NCBI GenBank assembly: GCA_030248195.1
Contig: JASAND010006858.1
Span: 1 to 64,000, forward strand
Source: Trissonchulus latispiculum
Lineage: Eukaryota > Nematoda > Enoplea > Enoplida > Ironidae
Reading direction: 5' to 3'
DNA length: 64,000 nucleotides
Positions 23,739 through 37,139 of this stretch are shown here, piece by piece. Each line of letters begins with the position of its first letter. Position 1 is the stretch's first letter. The notes beneath the pieces are model-generated. The model searched no databases. It was given only the letters and a program-made list of their open reading frames with translations, and had not been told where the DNA came from. The translations under genes were made by a program, and so were the position numbers.

Positions 23739-24727
23739 TTAAGGTGGTGATTCCTTTTGGGCACATATTGTTGTTTGGCGGCGTAAATCAAGATGAAATT
23801 TGATGAAACTTTCCGAAATAAGTTCTTTTAGCGTTCTAACACCCTCCGCGCAATCCCGATTCAAAAATTCTAGATTTCCGGTCAGAGTGGTTTTTCCCAA
23901 TTTCTGAACGTTTGGCAGCAGCTATACAGTTATGACTATATGCATTCGAAAGACCTCACTGAGCTTCACATTTTTGCTTTTTAAAGCAAGTTTCTAGCTT
24001 TTCTCTACCGTGAGATATAGCCGATTTTCTTGTTTTGGCGTCGAAAACTTGTCATTTTTGCAGAAATCAAATAATCCAGTATTTCTTCAACTACTCAAGC
24101 CGTAAAATCAAACTAAGGGCGTCGATCTGAAGGTCTCACAGGGACAAATTATCCGACACATGATCGTCTTCCATCTGCTATCCTGTAGGCTGCTATCATA
24201 AAAAATGTAGTTTTTGCAAAAACACGACCAATTTTTTCCAAAGATTGTGGAGCATTCACCATGCAAGCTGGAGGGCTGCTACTGAACAAATGTGTTCTGC
24301 ACAAATATACCCAGGGACGATTTTTTAGTTGCCCCGATTGCTGCTTTCTAGCTAAAGTAATCGCTTGACAAATTTGGAAATAGTAGGCAAAATACAGGTT
24401 ACGCACACATTTCAGCTTATTTCTCTATAACGAAGAGCGATTTCACAATAAGTAAAAAATCGTCCCCAGCTATTTGATGGAGGTATCGAATGATATAATC
24501 GATGTCTCGCGAAAAAATTTACTTGAGTCTGCAAAAATTCTGGAAAATTATACTTCTTCTAAAATGTGTTAAAAATATTTTAGAAACGCAACATTAGTTT
24601 CATGGCATGCATTAAAAAGAGAAAATGTCAAGCTACATTTTGATATAAAAATGGCTTCTTAACTCCAAGTAATGAACGAGTAATAATGGTGCAAACTTTA
24701 TGTGACAAAAGGGAATCACCACCTTAA
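23739..24727. mobile_element. TTAA element with CTTAAGGTGGTGATTCC termini
   Basis: Starts (C)TTAAGGTGGTGATTCC and ends with the inverted form GGAATCACCACCTTAA(G). TTAA is on both sides and the length is about 989 bp. There is no coding potential, so it is non-autonomous. TTAA duplication suggests piggyBac-type mobilisation, but the termini differ from the G-tract family at 20863 and 52614. Confidence 0.7.
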
Positions 24728-24949
24728 GTGAATATCCAGTACCACTATAAGGCAATCGTGTTTTATTTTTATTTTTATTTCTTTCTTTTTTTCTTCATGT
24801 ACTTCTTTTTAATCATCCACCAGAGATCTCCCTATTTGTACTCATATTTTGCTACGTAATCTGCTTGATTTTTAGGTTTAACAGTATTTTATTAATTTCA
24901 AGTTGTGTATATAAACTTTTAATCCACGTTACGTGCGTTATTTTGTATG

Positions 24950-26160
24950 TACCAAGATTTTTCTTTTACGTTCTTCGTGGAAAATGTCTTCAAGGTTGCT
25001 AGCTGTTCCGGCTGACCCGGCTAGCTCGGGTAACCCGTTTCAGAAACCAGCATTGAATCCGAGAGGTTTTGGGCGGCGTATAGCAAAACCACCTACACTG
25101 AGCAAGCATATACACAATCTTCGGCAAGCCAGGCGTCAGCAGACTCAGCTTCAATAGGGATTACCTCTAAGAGACCGGTTGTACGATCGGATTTCAAGCG
25201 TCAAACCCTTATGAAGGAAAAGATAAAGAAGAGGCTAAGGAAGAACCATCAGTGCCGAATAGCAGACAGATGAGCATGCGGAGCAGCAAGACGAAGCAAC
25301 CTCGAATGAAGCTGATGATTTTCAGTCTCCGGGCACGGATGGCCCCGGTGAGCAGGAATGGGACGAGGAGGCAAGTGTCCATGAACAATTGGATTTTCTG
25401 TGAACACGCATCAATCGTATTAGCATTGAACTTCGCCGCCGAAAATTCGACCTAGAGGCGTTCCCATGTTTTCCGCCTTGTATGTCTGATGTTAACGGTC
25501 TATGTACGTCATTTTCTGATTCAATTGGAACTGGACATATGTAAACAGTGGAACAGTGGCCACGACTGGGATCGGACAGCTCTGTTATACAAGGACGGCC
25601 AGGGACCCCCCTTTTCTACCGTTTATCCGTCCATCGACACGACGAACTGAACAGAACGTGAGCCCCCCTTCGGCAAGGCTTACCCGGGCCAAACGAACCA
25701 TTCGCGCCTGCTCCTCTTCTTCAGGCAATGGTCCATATTAACCTGACTCAACCTAACGTTAATCAGAGACGGCATTAATTAAGACGTTAATCAACAACAG
25801 GATGGCGGTAGTGATCCCGAGCCGAACCCGATCCGGGATCTAACCCCAGTTCCTGCTCGTCACCGTGCACCTATCTGGGATGCAGTTGGAACCTCCGGAG
25901 CGCGTGGCCTAACGGAACAGGAATGTTTTGAAATTACTGGGCTTATTACAGTCTGGTTGTCCGAAATCCCCCTGAGAAACGTGGGAAACGTTTGAGAATG
26001 ATTTTCCTGGGGTCTGTCCGGAGCGACTCCTGATCTCGTGACCAGACGAAGGAGCCTATTGAGGAGAGACCACAACGTCGAAGAGAAAGCCTCCTCGGTC
26101 AACTGATTCTTCAAGGGCCCATCCACCCCGTCCTAAGATACACTGGATGTCTAGTCCTCG
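24950..26160 (+). pseudogene. Decayed coding-like region of unknown mobile element
   Basis: A GC-richer block than its surroundings. Fragments of plausible protein run in shifting plus-strand frames: a Ser/Pro/Arg-rich stretch at 24983-25157, an acidic Gln/Glu/Asp-rich stretch near 25280-25400, and basic RRK/RRR segments near 25410 and 26040. Many stops interrupt it. It resembles a gag-like or nucleic-acid-binding protein of a retroelement in composition only. No family motif was recognised. Confidence 0.25.
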
Positions 26161-26309
26161 ATGGTATTCACTCGATGGCAGAGAACGATTGAGCGACCAT
26201 ATTATAAAGAACATAGAGAGTCATCTTCTTATGAAAGCTTCCGACATTAGGGTGAATACCTGAAGGGATATAAAGAAGTCAAACCCTTTCAAGGCTCGTA
26301 AAGGAAAAG

Positions 26310-26560
26310 TCTAGGTTTTCAGCTGGCTGGCTAATTTTGAGACAACAACAAATAGTAATGTTTTAAGTTTTCCAGTGGAACCACGGAAACCATAGATTTT
26401 TGTCCCCGACCTTGTTGAGAATATGCCTGAGAGGTTTTCGGTTATCAAAACACGAACCTCGAGTTTGTTTTTCAATTCAACTTTGGTACAGCTACTAGGG
26501 AGGCTAAATTTGTATGTTTGTAACAGAAACACATGCAGAACCAACGAAAAGCTGCATCCA
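26310..26560. repeat. Partial arm of the fold-back repeat family
   Basis: Shares the order and words of the fold-back copies at 35.5 and 37.2 kb: GGTTTTCGGTTATCAAAACACGAACCT followed by a TTTTTCAATTCAACTTT-like stretch. The second arm was not found. Confidence 0.35.
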
Positions 26561-28494
26561 AGAACTAACTTCAGCGAACTCCGAAAGCATCGTTACACCA
26601 CCTTTGGCGGAATTGTATACAACAAATTTATGGCATCCTTTAACTATTGTTTTTGCCTATCCCTTGGAAACTTAAAGCTTTCCAAATTGGCTGCGAATTG
26701 TGCTATGAAAATTAACTACTATGCTCTACTCTACTAAGGTCTCTTTTAGTTTCAACGTGCAATTAACGTTAGGCATGTCAGCAACCCTGTTTCTGAACCC
26801 CTCAGCAGAGAGAGGTGTCAAATTTCCAGGGCCGACAAGAAATAGTATAGCTTGTTTTTTCCTCTTACAGACTCATTTATAACAATTTTCATTGCTTCTT
26901 TTTACAGTCTTATTGTGCATTCTGTATTCTACCCTTTCTCGACTGTGCATTATCCCTTGTTCTTGTTCTCTCTTCTTCGTTGTTTGCCCGTAGTAGAACC
27001 AGTACATCTGTCAATTCCAATTACACACTCGCCTTTGGCAGAAGTAAGTTATAGTTAAGAAAACCATTAACCATGAACTCACGACAAATAATGTCGGAAT
27101 CAGACTGCAAAATACATTCACTGTATTCTAGACAGATGCTTGCAGTTAGCTGTTAGAAATAGCAATTAGCATAAATCGGTAACATGGTTTTAAAGGTTGC
27201 GTTTTTGTTTAGGTTTAAACAGCTGTCAAAGTAAACCAAATAGTCTGAACAAAGTTCTCCCTGTTGCCAGAACGGACTTTTCTTATATGGACTCTCTTTA
27301 GTGGAATGCGATGCACAAAATGCCATATTTTTATATCGAAAATGGAAAAGCGAACTTGTCTAATTAGTGTAACACTACAATAGCTAGTTGTTTTATTTTT
27401 GGCAGGTTTTGATCTGTTTTTGTGCTTTTCTTACTTGTTACATGCTGAATTATGTACCTATGAATTATATTGTTTTATATATATTTCTGAATCGATGGTT
27501 ATATCAGTACAAAAGTGTTTTAAAAACCGGGTATATCAGGGCACTGATATCTAAATCAGGACAAATTAAAATTACATATTTAATTAGAATTTTGCTTTCA
27601 TCGACCTTACTACTCTACAAGAGCGGAGTGCGGAGAGAGTGCAGATAGGTCTAAACTAAAACCGGCTACCAAAGTTTCTGTCAGTGATCGTGAAAGTAGT
27701 TAATAAGAGACCACAAATCAGCCTCACCTAAAGGTTATTTCATATTTGCGAACGCACGAGAGCGCGCTTCGGTGCCTCCAGTGTTGTTATTTCGTTTTAT
27801 CTGTTTAAAAACCATTGTAACGGATTCAGCTAGCAGACGCATGCAGACGCTTACATATGAGTTTCCTACTAGTCGCATCTCCAAGTCATGCGAATCTATT
27901 GCGTAGTCTTTAAGAAATCGATGTTCAAAACAAAATATAGCAATCGCAGCTTTGCCAAAATGGTTTTCTGGCGAAATCTCTAGCTCAGTGCAATAAAATC
28001 CAGGTATTCCTAAAATGAGCATTTAGACGGTGTATTGATTGACTATAAATTAAACAAAATTACACGCAAGATTTTGCAGTAACGTTGAGATAACTGATTT
28101 TCTCGAAAACAGCCCTTTTTACACCCCAAAATAGTTTTGGCTTGAATTGACAGCCATCGATACAGTAGAGCCACTAGATGTAGCAAAGCGGTGGTAACAG
28201 GAAAAATGATCATGTGAGTGCTCTCTATCCGGTGAACCGATTTTACGTACTGAGAGATTAAAGCCAAAACTTAAAACATTCTTATCTTTTTACCTAAGAA
28301 TACAGAACTGGAATGTTAAAGAGCACCAAAATGATATATTTGGAAAGTTTCAATTACCTTCACAAATAGTGAAGCCTGTAAGGTTAAATTTATACTTAAC
28401 GATACCATCGCCGTTAACTGCTCCTGCAGCTGTCCGCTACTGTAAACGTAAATGTTGCTAAAACTTTTGTGTCAAAATGACAATTTTGTGCAGG
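26561..28494. other. No gene recognised
   Basis: AT-rich DNA with small uninformative open frames on both strands. No domain, tRNA or delimited repeat could be supported. Confidence 0.4.
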
Positions 28495-29121
28495 TGTCGT
28501 ATACTATTTTGTCACCTATGCTAAAATGTCATCTAAGCTAACTTTTCACTGAAAAGGCTCGTTACTTTTCCAATCTCGTTATTTTTAATGGCATTGGATA
28601 GCTCTTGCAAAGACAATTGTTTTGATGTAAAATAATGAAGTAATTAAGCTAATTATAGCCGCTAACTAACACTTAAATTAACATTGGAAATTTGCAAATT
28701 TTAAGCGAAACGTATCGTGTTGTAGATCATTCGATAGCTCTTGACGAGGCGGATTCAGTGGTCTAACAAATCAGCCAATTAGTTAAGGTAGCCGAAACTA
28801 TAGCCCTAAAAACCATTTTTTGGTAACATATGGAGCTATTACGTATTCCTAGGCCAATTATTTGGCTTAGTTTTTTTCACCATTGAATTCGCCTTGTCAC
28901 GAGCTTTCGAATGATATACAACATGATAGGTTTCGCTTAAAATTTGAAAATTTCCAATGTTAAATTGAAGTGTTGATTAGCAGCTATAATTAGCACAATT
29001 ACCACATTATTTTATATCAAAACAATCGTCTTTGCAAGAGCTACCCAATGCTTTTAAAAATAACGAGATTGGAAAAGTAACGTGCCTCTTCTATGCATAG
29101 GTGACAAAATAGTATACGACA
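28495..29121. repeat. Large imperfect inverted repeat (fold-back element)
   Basis: Left arm from TGTCGTATACTATTTTGTCA and right arm ending in its complement (TGACAAAATAGTATACGACA). The arms are about 300 bp each and meet near 28815 with almost no spacer. They share long blocks such as ACATTGGAAATTTGCAAATT and its complement, with visible substitutions and a roughly 30-bp insertion in the left arm. No ORF; no clear target duplication. Confidence 0.8.
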
Positions 29122-32100
29122 TATCAGGTCTCTGCATCTGTGTCTATGACAAAGTTTACATTTTAATTACGTCTACTACTGGTATGCAACAAGTATGCTT
29201 CTGCAGTGCAAAATATAGGAAATAGCCGGGGAAGCCAGTAGGCAGTAAGGCCGGTCTGCTGACCCTCATCACCAGGTGCCGTATTTTGACTGTTAATCAA
29301 ACTTTATTCTGAAACAGAAAAAAATCCTGATTTCAGTTGCTGGATTATTGAACTAGCAGTTACACTTATGACAGACCAGCCAGCGCACTGCAAAATCAAA
29401 TAACAAACTGATGACCTGTAGGCAAGCGCCGATCAGCCGGTCTTGATGACAGAGAACGAATCTCTGTCGACAAAAACTTTGAATTGATAAAATTTTTCTT
29501 GACTACGGCGTAGTACAAAGAAACACTTTGAATTCCTGAGAAGGTATGCTTTCAACTCATAGAAACATTTTTAAAGTATAAATAGCATTGTAGTAAATTG
29601 TATTCACAATACATCATTGCAACATGGCAAGACAAAGTCGTCGAAACATAAATAATTGTACACAGACTCACATAGTCACGACAACACGTGCATCTACAGA
29701 AATATCAGTTGCAGAAACAATAAAAAAATCTGCAACTTAGTATGGGGTAGACTTGTCAACGCGGCTGCAAATCCTGCGGCATTATATGGAAATTTGAAAG
29801 AAGATTTTTAATCGATCCCTGTATGATATTATAATTATTTATGCTTTTCTTCGAACTTTATTTATAAACGTCGAATCTGACGATACTTCAATCCGCAATC
29901 CAAGACAAGTCCCGGAGATGATTTTTGTTGACAACATATCCCACACTTTGCCATAAAAGGAGTAAAACTGAAGGAGATTTTGATGACGCTAACAAGCGGG
30001 GAAGGCATTCGCGTACCATCAGGCTTTCTGCTATAGTGGGATTAGAACTAATTGCACAGATCCATGTACATCGATCCAATAACAAGTTTACAAATTGCTC
30101 GTCCATGGCTAAAAATGTTCATGGTGGGCTGCACGCTGTAATGAAAATGTAATAACTGTGTTGTGCATGTGAAACTGAAATCTGAGCTGTTTTTTTGTCT
30201 ATTCAATTACATTTTATGCTTGAGCAGCAATGTACTGTTTAATCAATTTTGTTTCCTGCAGTAGTTGTATTTTCACAGACAAGAATTGTGATTGGTGCAA
30301 CCAGAAAAAGTACATCCTGAAAGGAACATCCTGGGCGTTTATCTAACGGCCTTGTTATTTTGGTAGGTTAGGGTTAGTTGTTAGACTAGGCAGGTAGGAA
30401 TATTATTCTTATTTGTATAACTTTATTGTTTCGCGAGGCTTCCCCGTCCTGGTTTCTGACAGCCAGGTCCGTTATCTATTGAGCGAAAGATCCTCCAACA
30501 ATTACTTGCCGGGTAGCCAATTGGAGAATCACATTTGCGCTGCACCTCGAACAACTGTTGCAGTGAATATTTTGGCCTTGTAAATACTTTACTTTGGTAT
30601 GCTGGTCTTTCCTACTTTTCTCGGCTTGCATTCAGTCCCAGCAGACCTTGAAGGGCTCATCACAGAACTCTAGCTCAGCTTGATTCCTTTTGACCTGAAA
30701 CAATTGTCTTGTTTATGAGAACCTATAAAAAAGGACCTATAAAATTGAATTGAAATTGAAAGCCTTAAGCTAGTTCCTTCCGAGTAGTGCTCAATTTTAA
30801 ATATTTTTATTTAAATTGATTCTTAATCCTTTGCAAAGCAGCTCTAACATTACGAAATAACATATTTTCATGCTCTTGTAGAAATTTAAACCAAAAACTT
30901 TATCAAAACAAACGATTTAATTAAGCGAAGCTAGAAGATTGTAGAGGCTCGCTTGATTGTGCGCATGTCCAAGTCCCACCGTCGGATTACCAATTGCAAG
31001 GTAAAACGGGTGAAAACTAACACGTTATTCGAGTTTAATAACGAATTTTACAAAACTATTCACAGAAATCAATAAACTAAGCTTCACTATGAACCTAAAG
31101 TAGGTACAAGAACAAACGCGCTCTCAAAGAATACGACAAGAAACCAGACTTTCAACCAATAACATCAATATGAGGTCCACCCCGAAACTCCAGCTTCAGC
31201 GTAATGAATTGAAAGGAGGACTAACCTCCCGCGAACTCTCAGCAACAACAAATTGTCCCCGCCCAATATTGAGACGAAATTATAATTAGCTGAGTCAGGA
31301 CTTTGACCGTACACACACATAATACAGTATAATTTTAGTTTGACCTTTCATGACGCTAACGTTACTAACCTTTTAATAATTCTGAATTATAAACGTCGAG
31401 AATGCTCGAAATAATTCCACAAACTTGTTAATATTTTGGGGCCAGTCCCTTATTCTTAGAAAAAACAAAAGCTACTCAGCAATTAGGCAGTCAAGACACC
31501 GGATTGATTGTTTGGCTAAAACGAGGGCGTCAAAACATTTTTTGCTTTTGCAACATTTGGTCTATCCGTAAAGGGTAAGTCGGTATAAGCCAAAAACAAT
31601 TTAGGTGGTCGAAAATTTTCAATTTTCGAAAAAACTCAGCCTCTTCAGCATTACTGTAGCTACGACCAAAGAAAGCTTAGACTGAATCGATACATTATGC
31701 TACATCGCTACGCTCTTTACCTAGAGTTTATTGATATAAGCTAGAATTTGGTCAAAACATGGAATTCGGAGATTGCTGGAAATTTGGACAAAACTACAAC
31801 TATATAGTTTTGAAAATAGATTTCCAAATAATTAGCCAATGGGTTCCAGAAAGCTTTAGAAGTCTGAAACTTCTCGCTTGTGCAAAGGGACGTCCTTTTC
31901 GATTTCGACTAAAACGTTTCCACTCAAGAGTAAACTAAATTCAAAGTCTGAAAATTTCGTGTCGTCATGCATTTTCGCGCAATTGATTTAAATCCTTAAA
32001 ATATTTCTCGCCCATACGTTCTCTATATCACAGCACGTAGAAAGATTGGCAAATCTATGGTTTTGAAAGATTTCCCGATTCATTTTTTACAGGTATCCTC

Positions 32101-33541
32101 ATAAGCTATTTTGTTGGTTGCATGTAGCGAATTGAATGTACCCATTCTAAGCATTAAATTCATATATAGATCTCTTTCCAGCTGCAAATATGGAGCAGGT
32201 TTTGCGTTTCAACGATAACACCGCACAAAACGATACCACCTCCTTACGCCAACTTGTTTGTGTTTAAGGTTAAGTATAGCTTCAACAGAGTTAGGACGTT
32301 AAACGCTTTTGGACTATGCTTAGCTTCGACAGCATCAAACTCTTTATAAGGTATTACGCTGTTAAAAATTCTGCTACCAAAAATTAGCCTGAAACAAAAT
32401 CCAGGATATTAAGCTGGATTGGATGGAATGCTTAAGCACATGCCTGTTCTTAAGCACCTACCATATTCCGTGAAATTAAGCAAATACAATTTTGAGCAGC
32501 CCTATCTGCGAGTCTTGCTTGGTTTGTATACTCAACTTATTCAGATAGACGCATATTTCGTTGATACCAGGTTACATTTGTTTCTAATCTAGGAATATAA
32601 CTAACTTTTTCTCTAGTGGTGTAATTACTCCAAGACTGTCAACTCGCTGGTCGGGTGGGTCAGATTTTGAACGATAAGTTTATCTTTAGCCCTTGGAGCG
32701 CATGCATAGGCCTTTAATGACATACAGCGCAGTTGATTGCCTATTCATTTTTAGTTATGAGTAAAAGGCGGGGGTAGCGACAGTGCGCTTGCGTTTGTAT
32801 ACCGGTCAGCCGTTTTCGACAGCAAGGCGAGATAGTAGCACAGTCATGCCTCAACTGCAAACATGAAGACAACAATAAACTCAGCATGTGTTTAAGTATG
32901 GCTCAGTGTAGACTTACTTCATACTACAGCTATTTTCAGAAGCATTCCACGGAGCTTCCCAGGTCCCGTTTATATCTTTTAGTGCCAAAGGTAATATAGC
33001 TTCTGAAAACGTGGACAAGAAAGCGACGGCGGCCGTAAGATGAGTTATCCATGTTGTAATGATCGAACGTAAACAGATGAAAGTCAGCTGTATTAAATTA
33101 CCATCGATTCACTGTTTTCAAGTACATTACCTTACCAAATAATTGGGGACAAACAGCAATTCCTGTCTAAGGTATCTTGATATGAGTGCTTCTACTCAAA
33201 AAAGCGTGCTGATATTCGAAAGCTAATGATGACCTGACTAACTTTTCTAATAGTATTGTTTTTCTGGTATGTAGTACTTGCAAGTGGTTCACCTCACAAA
33301 TGAAGCTTGCTCGGTTTATTGCAGTACTAGCCGAATGCATTAGCCACTACGCTGTCTCAACTTCTGTTATAAAGGTTGTTCAGGTCATTCGTAATCATGG
33401 TTTTAACAAAACTAAATTCAAAACTAGAATTGGGTCAAGATCAGCTGCAAATTAACTAACTAAACTTTATTTACGTCAAGAAAATGAAGTAAACGCTGGC
33501 CAGCAGGCGGATCCACGAAGGATACAAGCCATTAATCATAA
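29122..33541. other. Long repeat-poor, gene-free interval
   Basis: No coding region is supported. At 30360-30560 a segment resembles part of the possible LTR at 10388-11079. At about 33180-33290 words such as AACTTTTCTAATAG next to TTCGAAAGCT recall the interior of the TTAA element at 52614-53834. The overlapping open frames at 29888-30152 look like nothing known. Confidence 0.4.
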
Positions 33542-33689
33542 AGAAATAATGAAGAACGCCTGCCTGCAGTCACTAAGGCCGTAGCCTTAGTACGAACAGG
33601 AGAGAGCCAATGGGCGCCCATTGGCTCTCTCCTGTTCGGACTAAGGCTACGGCCTTAGTGACTGCAGGCAGGTATTTTTCATTATTTCT
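33542..33689. repeat. Near-perfect 148-bp palindrome
   Basis: Two 74-bp arms meet without a spacer at CAATGGGC|GCCCATTG and differ at only about four positions near the outer ends. The arms carry a further internal short palindrome (AAGGCCGTAGCCTT). Such a structure would extrude as a cruciform or long hairpin. It may be a small fold-back element or a recent palindromic duplication. Confidence 0.9.
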
Positions 33690-35519
33690 CTATAAACTCT
33701 ATTTACGAGTGTATAATCAGCATTAGTCGTCTGGCAATCTCACTGTACTTTATGTTATTCTGCCAGATACTACTGAATTGTCTGTGAACGTTTACTAATG
33801 ATAAACAATTGCTGAGTGTTTGGAGTACAAATAACACCAGGGCGTAATACATAGTTTCAGAAGACTTATACCACAAAACTCAATCGCACTTCAGGAACAG
33901 ATTTCCATACAATTTTCGTAAAAGCTGACACCGCTGCTTTTATTGTTTTGGTTGACTCTAAAAAATACAAATACTAGCCCGTGTGTTATAGATAGAGGGG
34001 GCATTCGAGAATTTCAACAACGTGCATGCATTACATACAATAAACCCGGGGAATATATTCCGCACCTGCGGAATAAAACATATGCTAAAGAAGAAGACTC
34101 AACCAAGCTAAACCAGATAAGATAAAAGGTCGAAAATAAAAGCTTAATCGATAAACATAACCAACAAAAAATAGAATTTGGATCAAACATTTTAGATGAG
34201 GAAGTACCCAGACAATGTTTCGATTACGTAATATAGGTAATTGGTTGGTTGGTACCTAGTGCCTATTTTTGATACCCGCACCAATCCATTCAGTGTATCC
34301 TTAATCTCGACATACACAAAATTGTTAATGAAATCCTCTGCTTGCTCCCAATCCACAAACGACGGAAGATGTGCCTCTTCATCCATGCTCTGGCAGGTTG
34401 CATCACTTGGAAATGATTCAGAATCCAAACTAAAAGCAGTACCACATGTTGTTATAACAATAAATGTCATAAATTCGATAATAAAATAGTTACAACATAA
34501 GAAAGTAAATTATCTCTGAATTCGGTTATTTGTTTTAATAATTTGAATAGACTGGATTATTGCAGCAACTTTCGATTGGAGTGCAGAAGGCCTGTCTTTT
34601 AGAATTGTTCCAATAGTGGTCATATATTATTGATGTGAGATGCCAGACGTGGGGAGCTAAATTTAAGCAAATTTCGAAAACTCAGCATACATGTCGTCTC
34701 ACATGTCTCGACGGTGCACTGGTATGATTAGGCCGTTCCCAGTTTCTAGACGTAGTGCCAATAAGTTTGTCATAACTACTAAATAGTTAAATTTGTGCAA
34801 AACAGCTACATTGCAACAATTAGTTGCTAAATTCAATGGATCATGATGAAACCTCAATTTGACAAATTAACAGCACAAAAATACGCTCATTTAATTGTAA
34901 TATTTGCCGTCAAAATTTAGTCCTTTACACACCTGGTGTTTACAGGCAAAACCATACTGTACACTGTTGGCAATTGATCTCGTAATATTGCTGAATGATA
35001 AGCAATAAGAAATTTTCTTAAAAATGAAAGATGGTTGGTTTATGGCGAGGTTACAAAAGCTAAAACGACTGGTCTAAAAATTTTTAGATGTATAATCCAG
35101 GCATAAAATAAGATAACTAGGTCGTAGAATTACGTAGACACTAACATTAGCATTAACCAGTAGACACTTAGTGCTATTTCTAACGGCTGTGGCTAAGAAT
35201 TTCAGGAAAATGTCATGATTTGACTGATCGACGACATTACATGACTAGATCTATAAGTAAGACGGTGCCGTTATTTCAGTTTACCGTCGGAAGCAACTCC
35301 GTAAAGAAAAGAAATAAAAAATGTCCCAAATAGAAGCTTTCCACATTAATAAATGAGTAAGTAACAGAACAGTAACATCAAGTACTTTTTTGAAGTTGGG
35401 CCTATCCTGCCTGTAGTTTTTTCTTGATTATGCTTAGTCAATGTGCTATTAAGTAAATCTGAAAGCTGACACCAACCATTGGAATAACATTATATGAAGC
35501 TTTGAGGGCGGAAGGGGAA
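33690..35519. other. No gene recognised
   Basis: AT-rich. The only notable frame is a minus-strand ORF at 34192-34470 (see rejected items). Confidence 0.4.
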
Positions 35520-35800
35520 CCACCAACGGGAACCGAGAAATTTTTTGTCTTCGATTTTGCTGAAAAGTTGCATAGAGGGGTTTTCAGGGGTTGCTGAGCA
35601 CGAACCTTAAATCCGTTTTTCGATGCAGCTTTTCGTTAGCTCAGTATGAGCTTACATGTTAAGCTTGCAACATTAGCTCATACTGAGCTAACGAAAAGCT
35701 GAATCGAAAAACGGTTTTCAAATTCGTACTCAGCGCCCCTGAAACCCCTATGCAAGTTTTCAGCAAAATTTTTTGGTTCCGCTTGGCCTTCTTATCAAGC
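35520..35800. repeat. Fold-back element, copy 1
   Basis: Arms at about 35520-35651 and 35676-35800 around a 24-nt loop. The inner stem is CGTTAGCTCAGTATGAGC and its complement, and the outer parts include GGAACC...GGTTCC. A related copy lies at 37140-38300. Confidence 0.8.
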
Positions 35801-36300
35801 GAAAATTTAATATTTTTTAAAATATTTGAAAATTTTAAATTTTTTTATTTTTTGAATTGATAAGCCTTCAGTATGCACCCATATCAAATTTCAAAGTTAT
35901 TTGTCAAAAACTCAAAAGTTAATGGCTTGGGGGAGGTAAGCGCAAGAGACCCGTTATAATTTCTAGCTGTTCCTTAGGTAGTCTTTCATAATCTCTCTTT
36001 GTGAGTCAAGGCCGCATATGTTGGGAAGAGTCATAGTACAGGTATGAGCGCACCCTTGTAGTTATTTCTTAAAACGGACTTTTTCGCTTTGGATATCACT
36101 TTGTGGTGGCCGCTAACATCGTTTAAGCTTCAAGGAATCTCGTAACATACAGAGTCTACATACACTACAAGTAAGTTAATAAGCAAGTAAGCGTCATCTA
36201 GGGGTTCAACTTGCTATGTAGTTTGATAATCTGAAGGCTGCGATGTAATCCACTTCTGCAACATCAGAACATTCTCAGATTCTCTGTAATTTTTAGCAAG

Positions 36301-36376
36301 ATGAATATTAAGCGATGCTTCGTCTTTTTGATTCTGAGTGAGCATTTAATTTTTTTGGAGTTAATTTCGCCGAGTT
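36301..36376 (+). CDS. Gene B: candidate first exon, signal peptide
   Basis: A short open frame begins MNIKRC and continues with a hydrophobic run (FVFLIL ... LIFLELI) ending in SPS. This is a typical n-region/h-region/small-residue layout for secretion. A donor GTAATG after T gives a 76-nt exon with 25 codons and phase 1. This fits exactly the phase 1 acceptor of the Ig-like exon at 38773. A stop follows if the donor is not used. The promoter and 5' UTR were not identified. Another nearby donor (GTAAGA at about 36405) would give the wrong phase. This is the only convincing leader found upstream of the Ig-like exon on this strand. Confidence 0.4.
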
Positions 36377-37139
36377 GTAATGTGAAAGCTACAGAAAAAA
36401 TGTAAGAAAGAACCGGTAAGCTTATTCATATAAACATATTATAGAGAGTGCATACTTTCCATGATTTACATCCAGACCATGACTGAAATTTGGACATTAT
36501 ATCAACCCTTAATTGACATGCAGCCTATGCCTCAATTTTATTTCGAAAGGTACTGCGGAAATCTGGACAATGTGACATCATGATGATTTTGGCAGGACCT
36601 GATCAATCGTTGTAGAAGTGCGTTACTTGGAAGATTTACACCCGTTTAAAGAAACTTGAGAAGCAGTGCCAGAAAATACTTCAGTCGATGGACGCTGCTC
36701 GAGTTGACGCTACATTTGCGCCGGAACCTCTAGACTGCGAAAGCTAAAATTTATACCATGGTCCTCACACAGTACACAAAAACATAAATTAGGTATACTG
36801 GCAATGACAAATTTGTATCCTGAGCTGACATACAAGCAAAACTCGTGAGACTGTTTCCTGACATAACACCTTTAGCAAAACTACAGGAATATTTGTGGGT
36901 TATCTACAAAAATAATACTGTGCGGCCCAGCTGCTATCCATAAATAAAATATTACTATCCTCAGCTGCAAAGCCAGAGTCCTTGTACTTTTCACAAAGTC
37001 TACCTCAAGTGACGATACTATGGCAAACAGACAACTTTCCAAAACTTAACCGATTTAGTTCAAACATGGTATGGATGCATTTGAAGAATTCATTTCCGAT
37101 CGATCTGATCGATGAACATTCTAAAATTTTAAGAATCTT

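Noticed and set aside
34192..34470. Minus-strand ORF with a hydrophobic start that could be a signal peptide
   Set aside because: Short hydrophobic start, no recognisable domain, no convincing paired splice sites.
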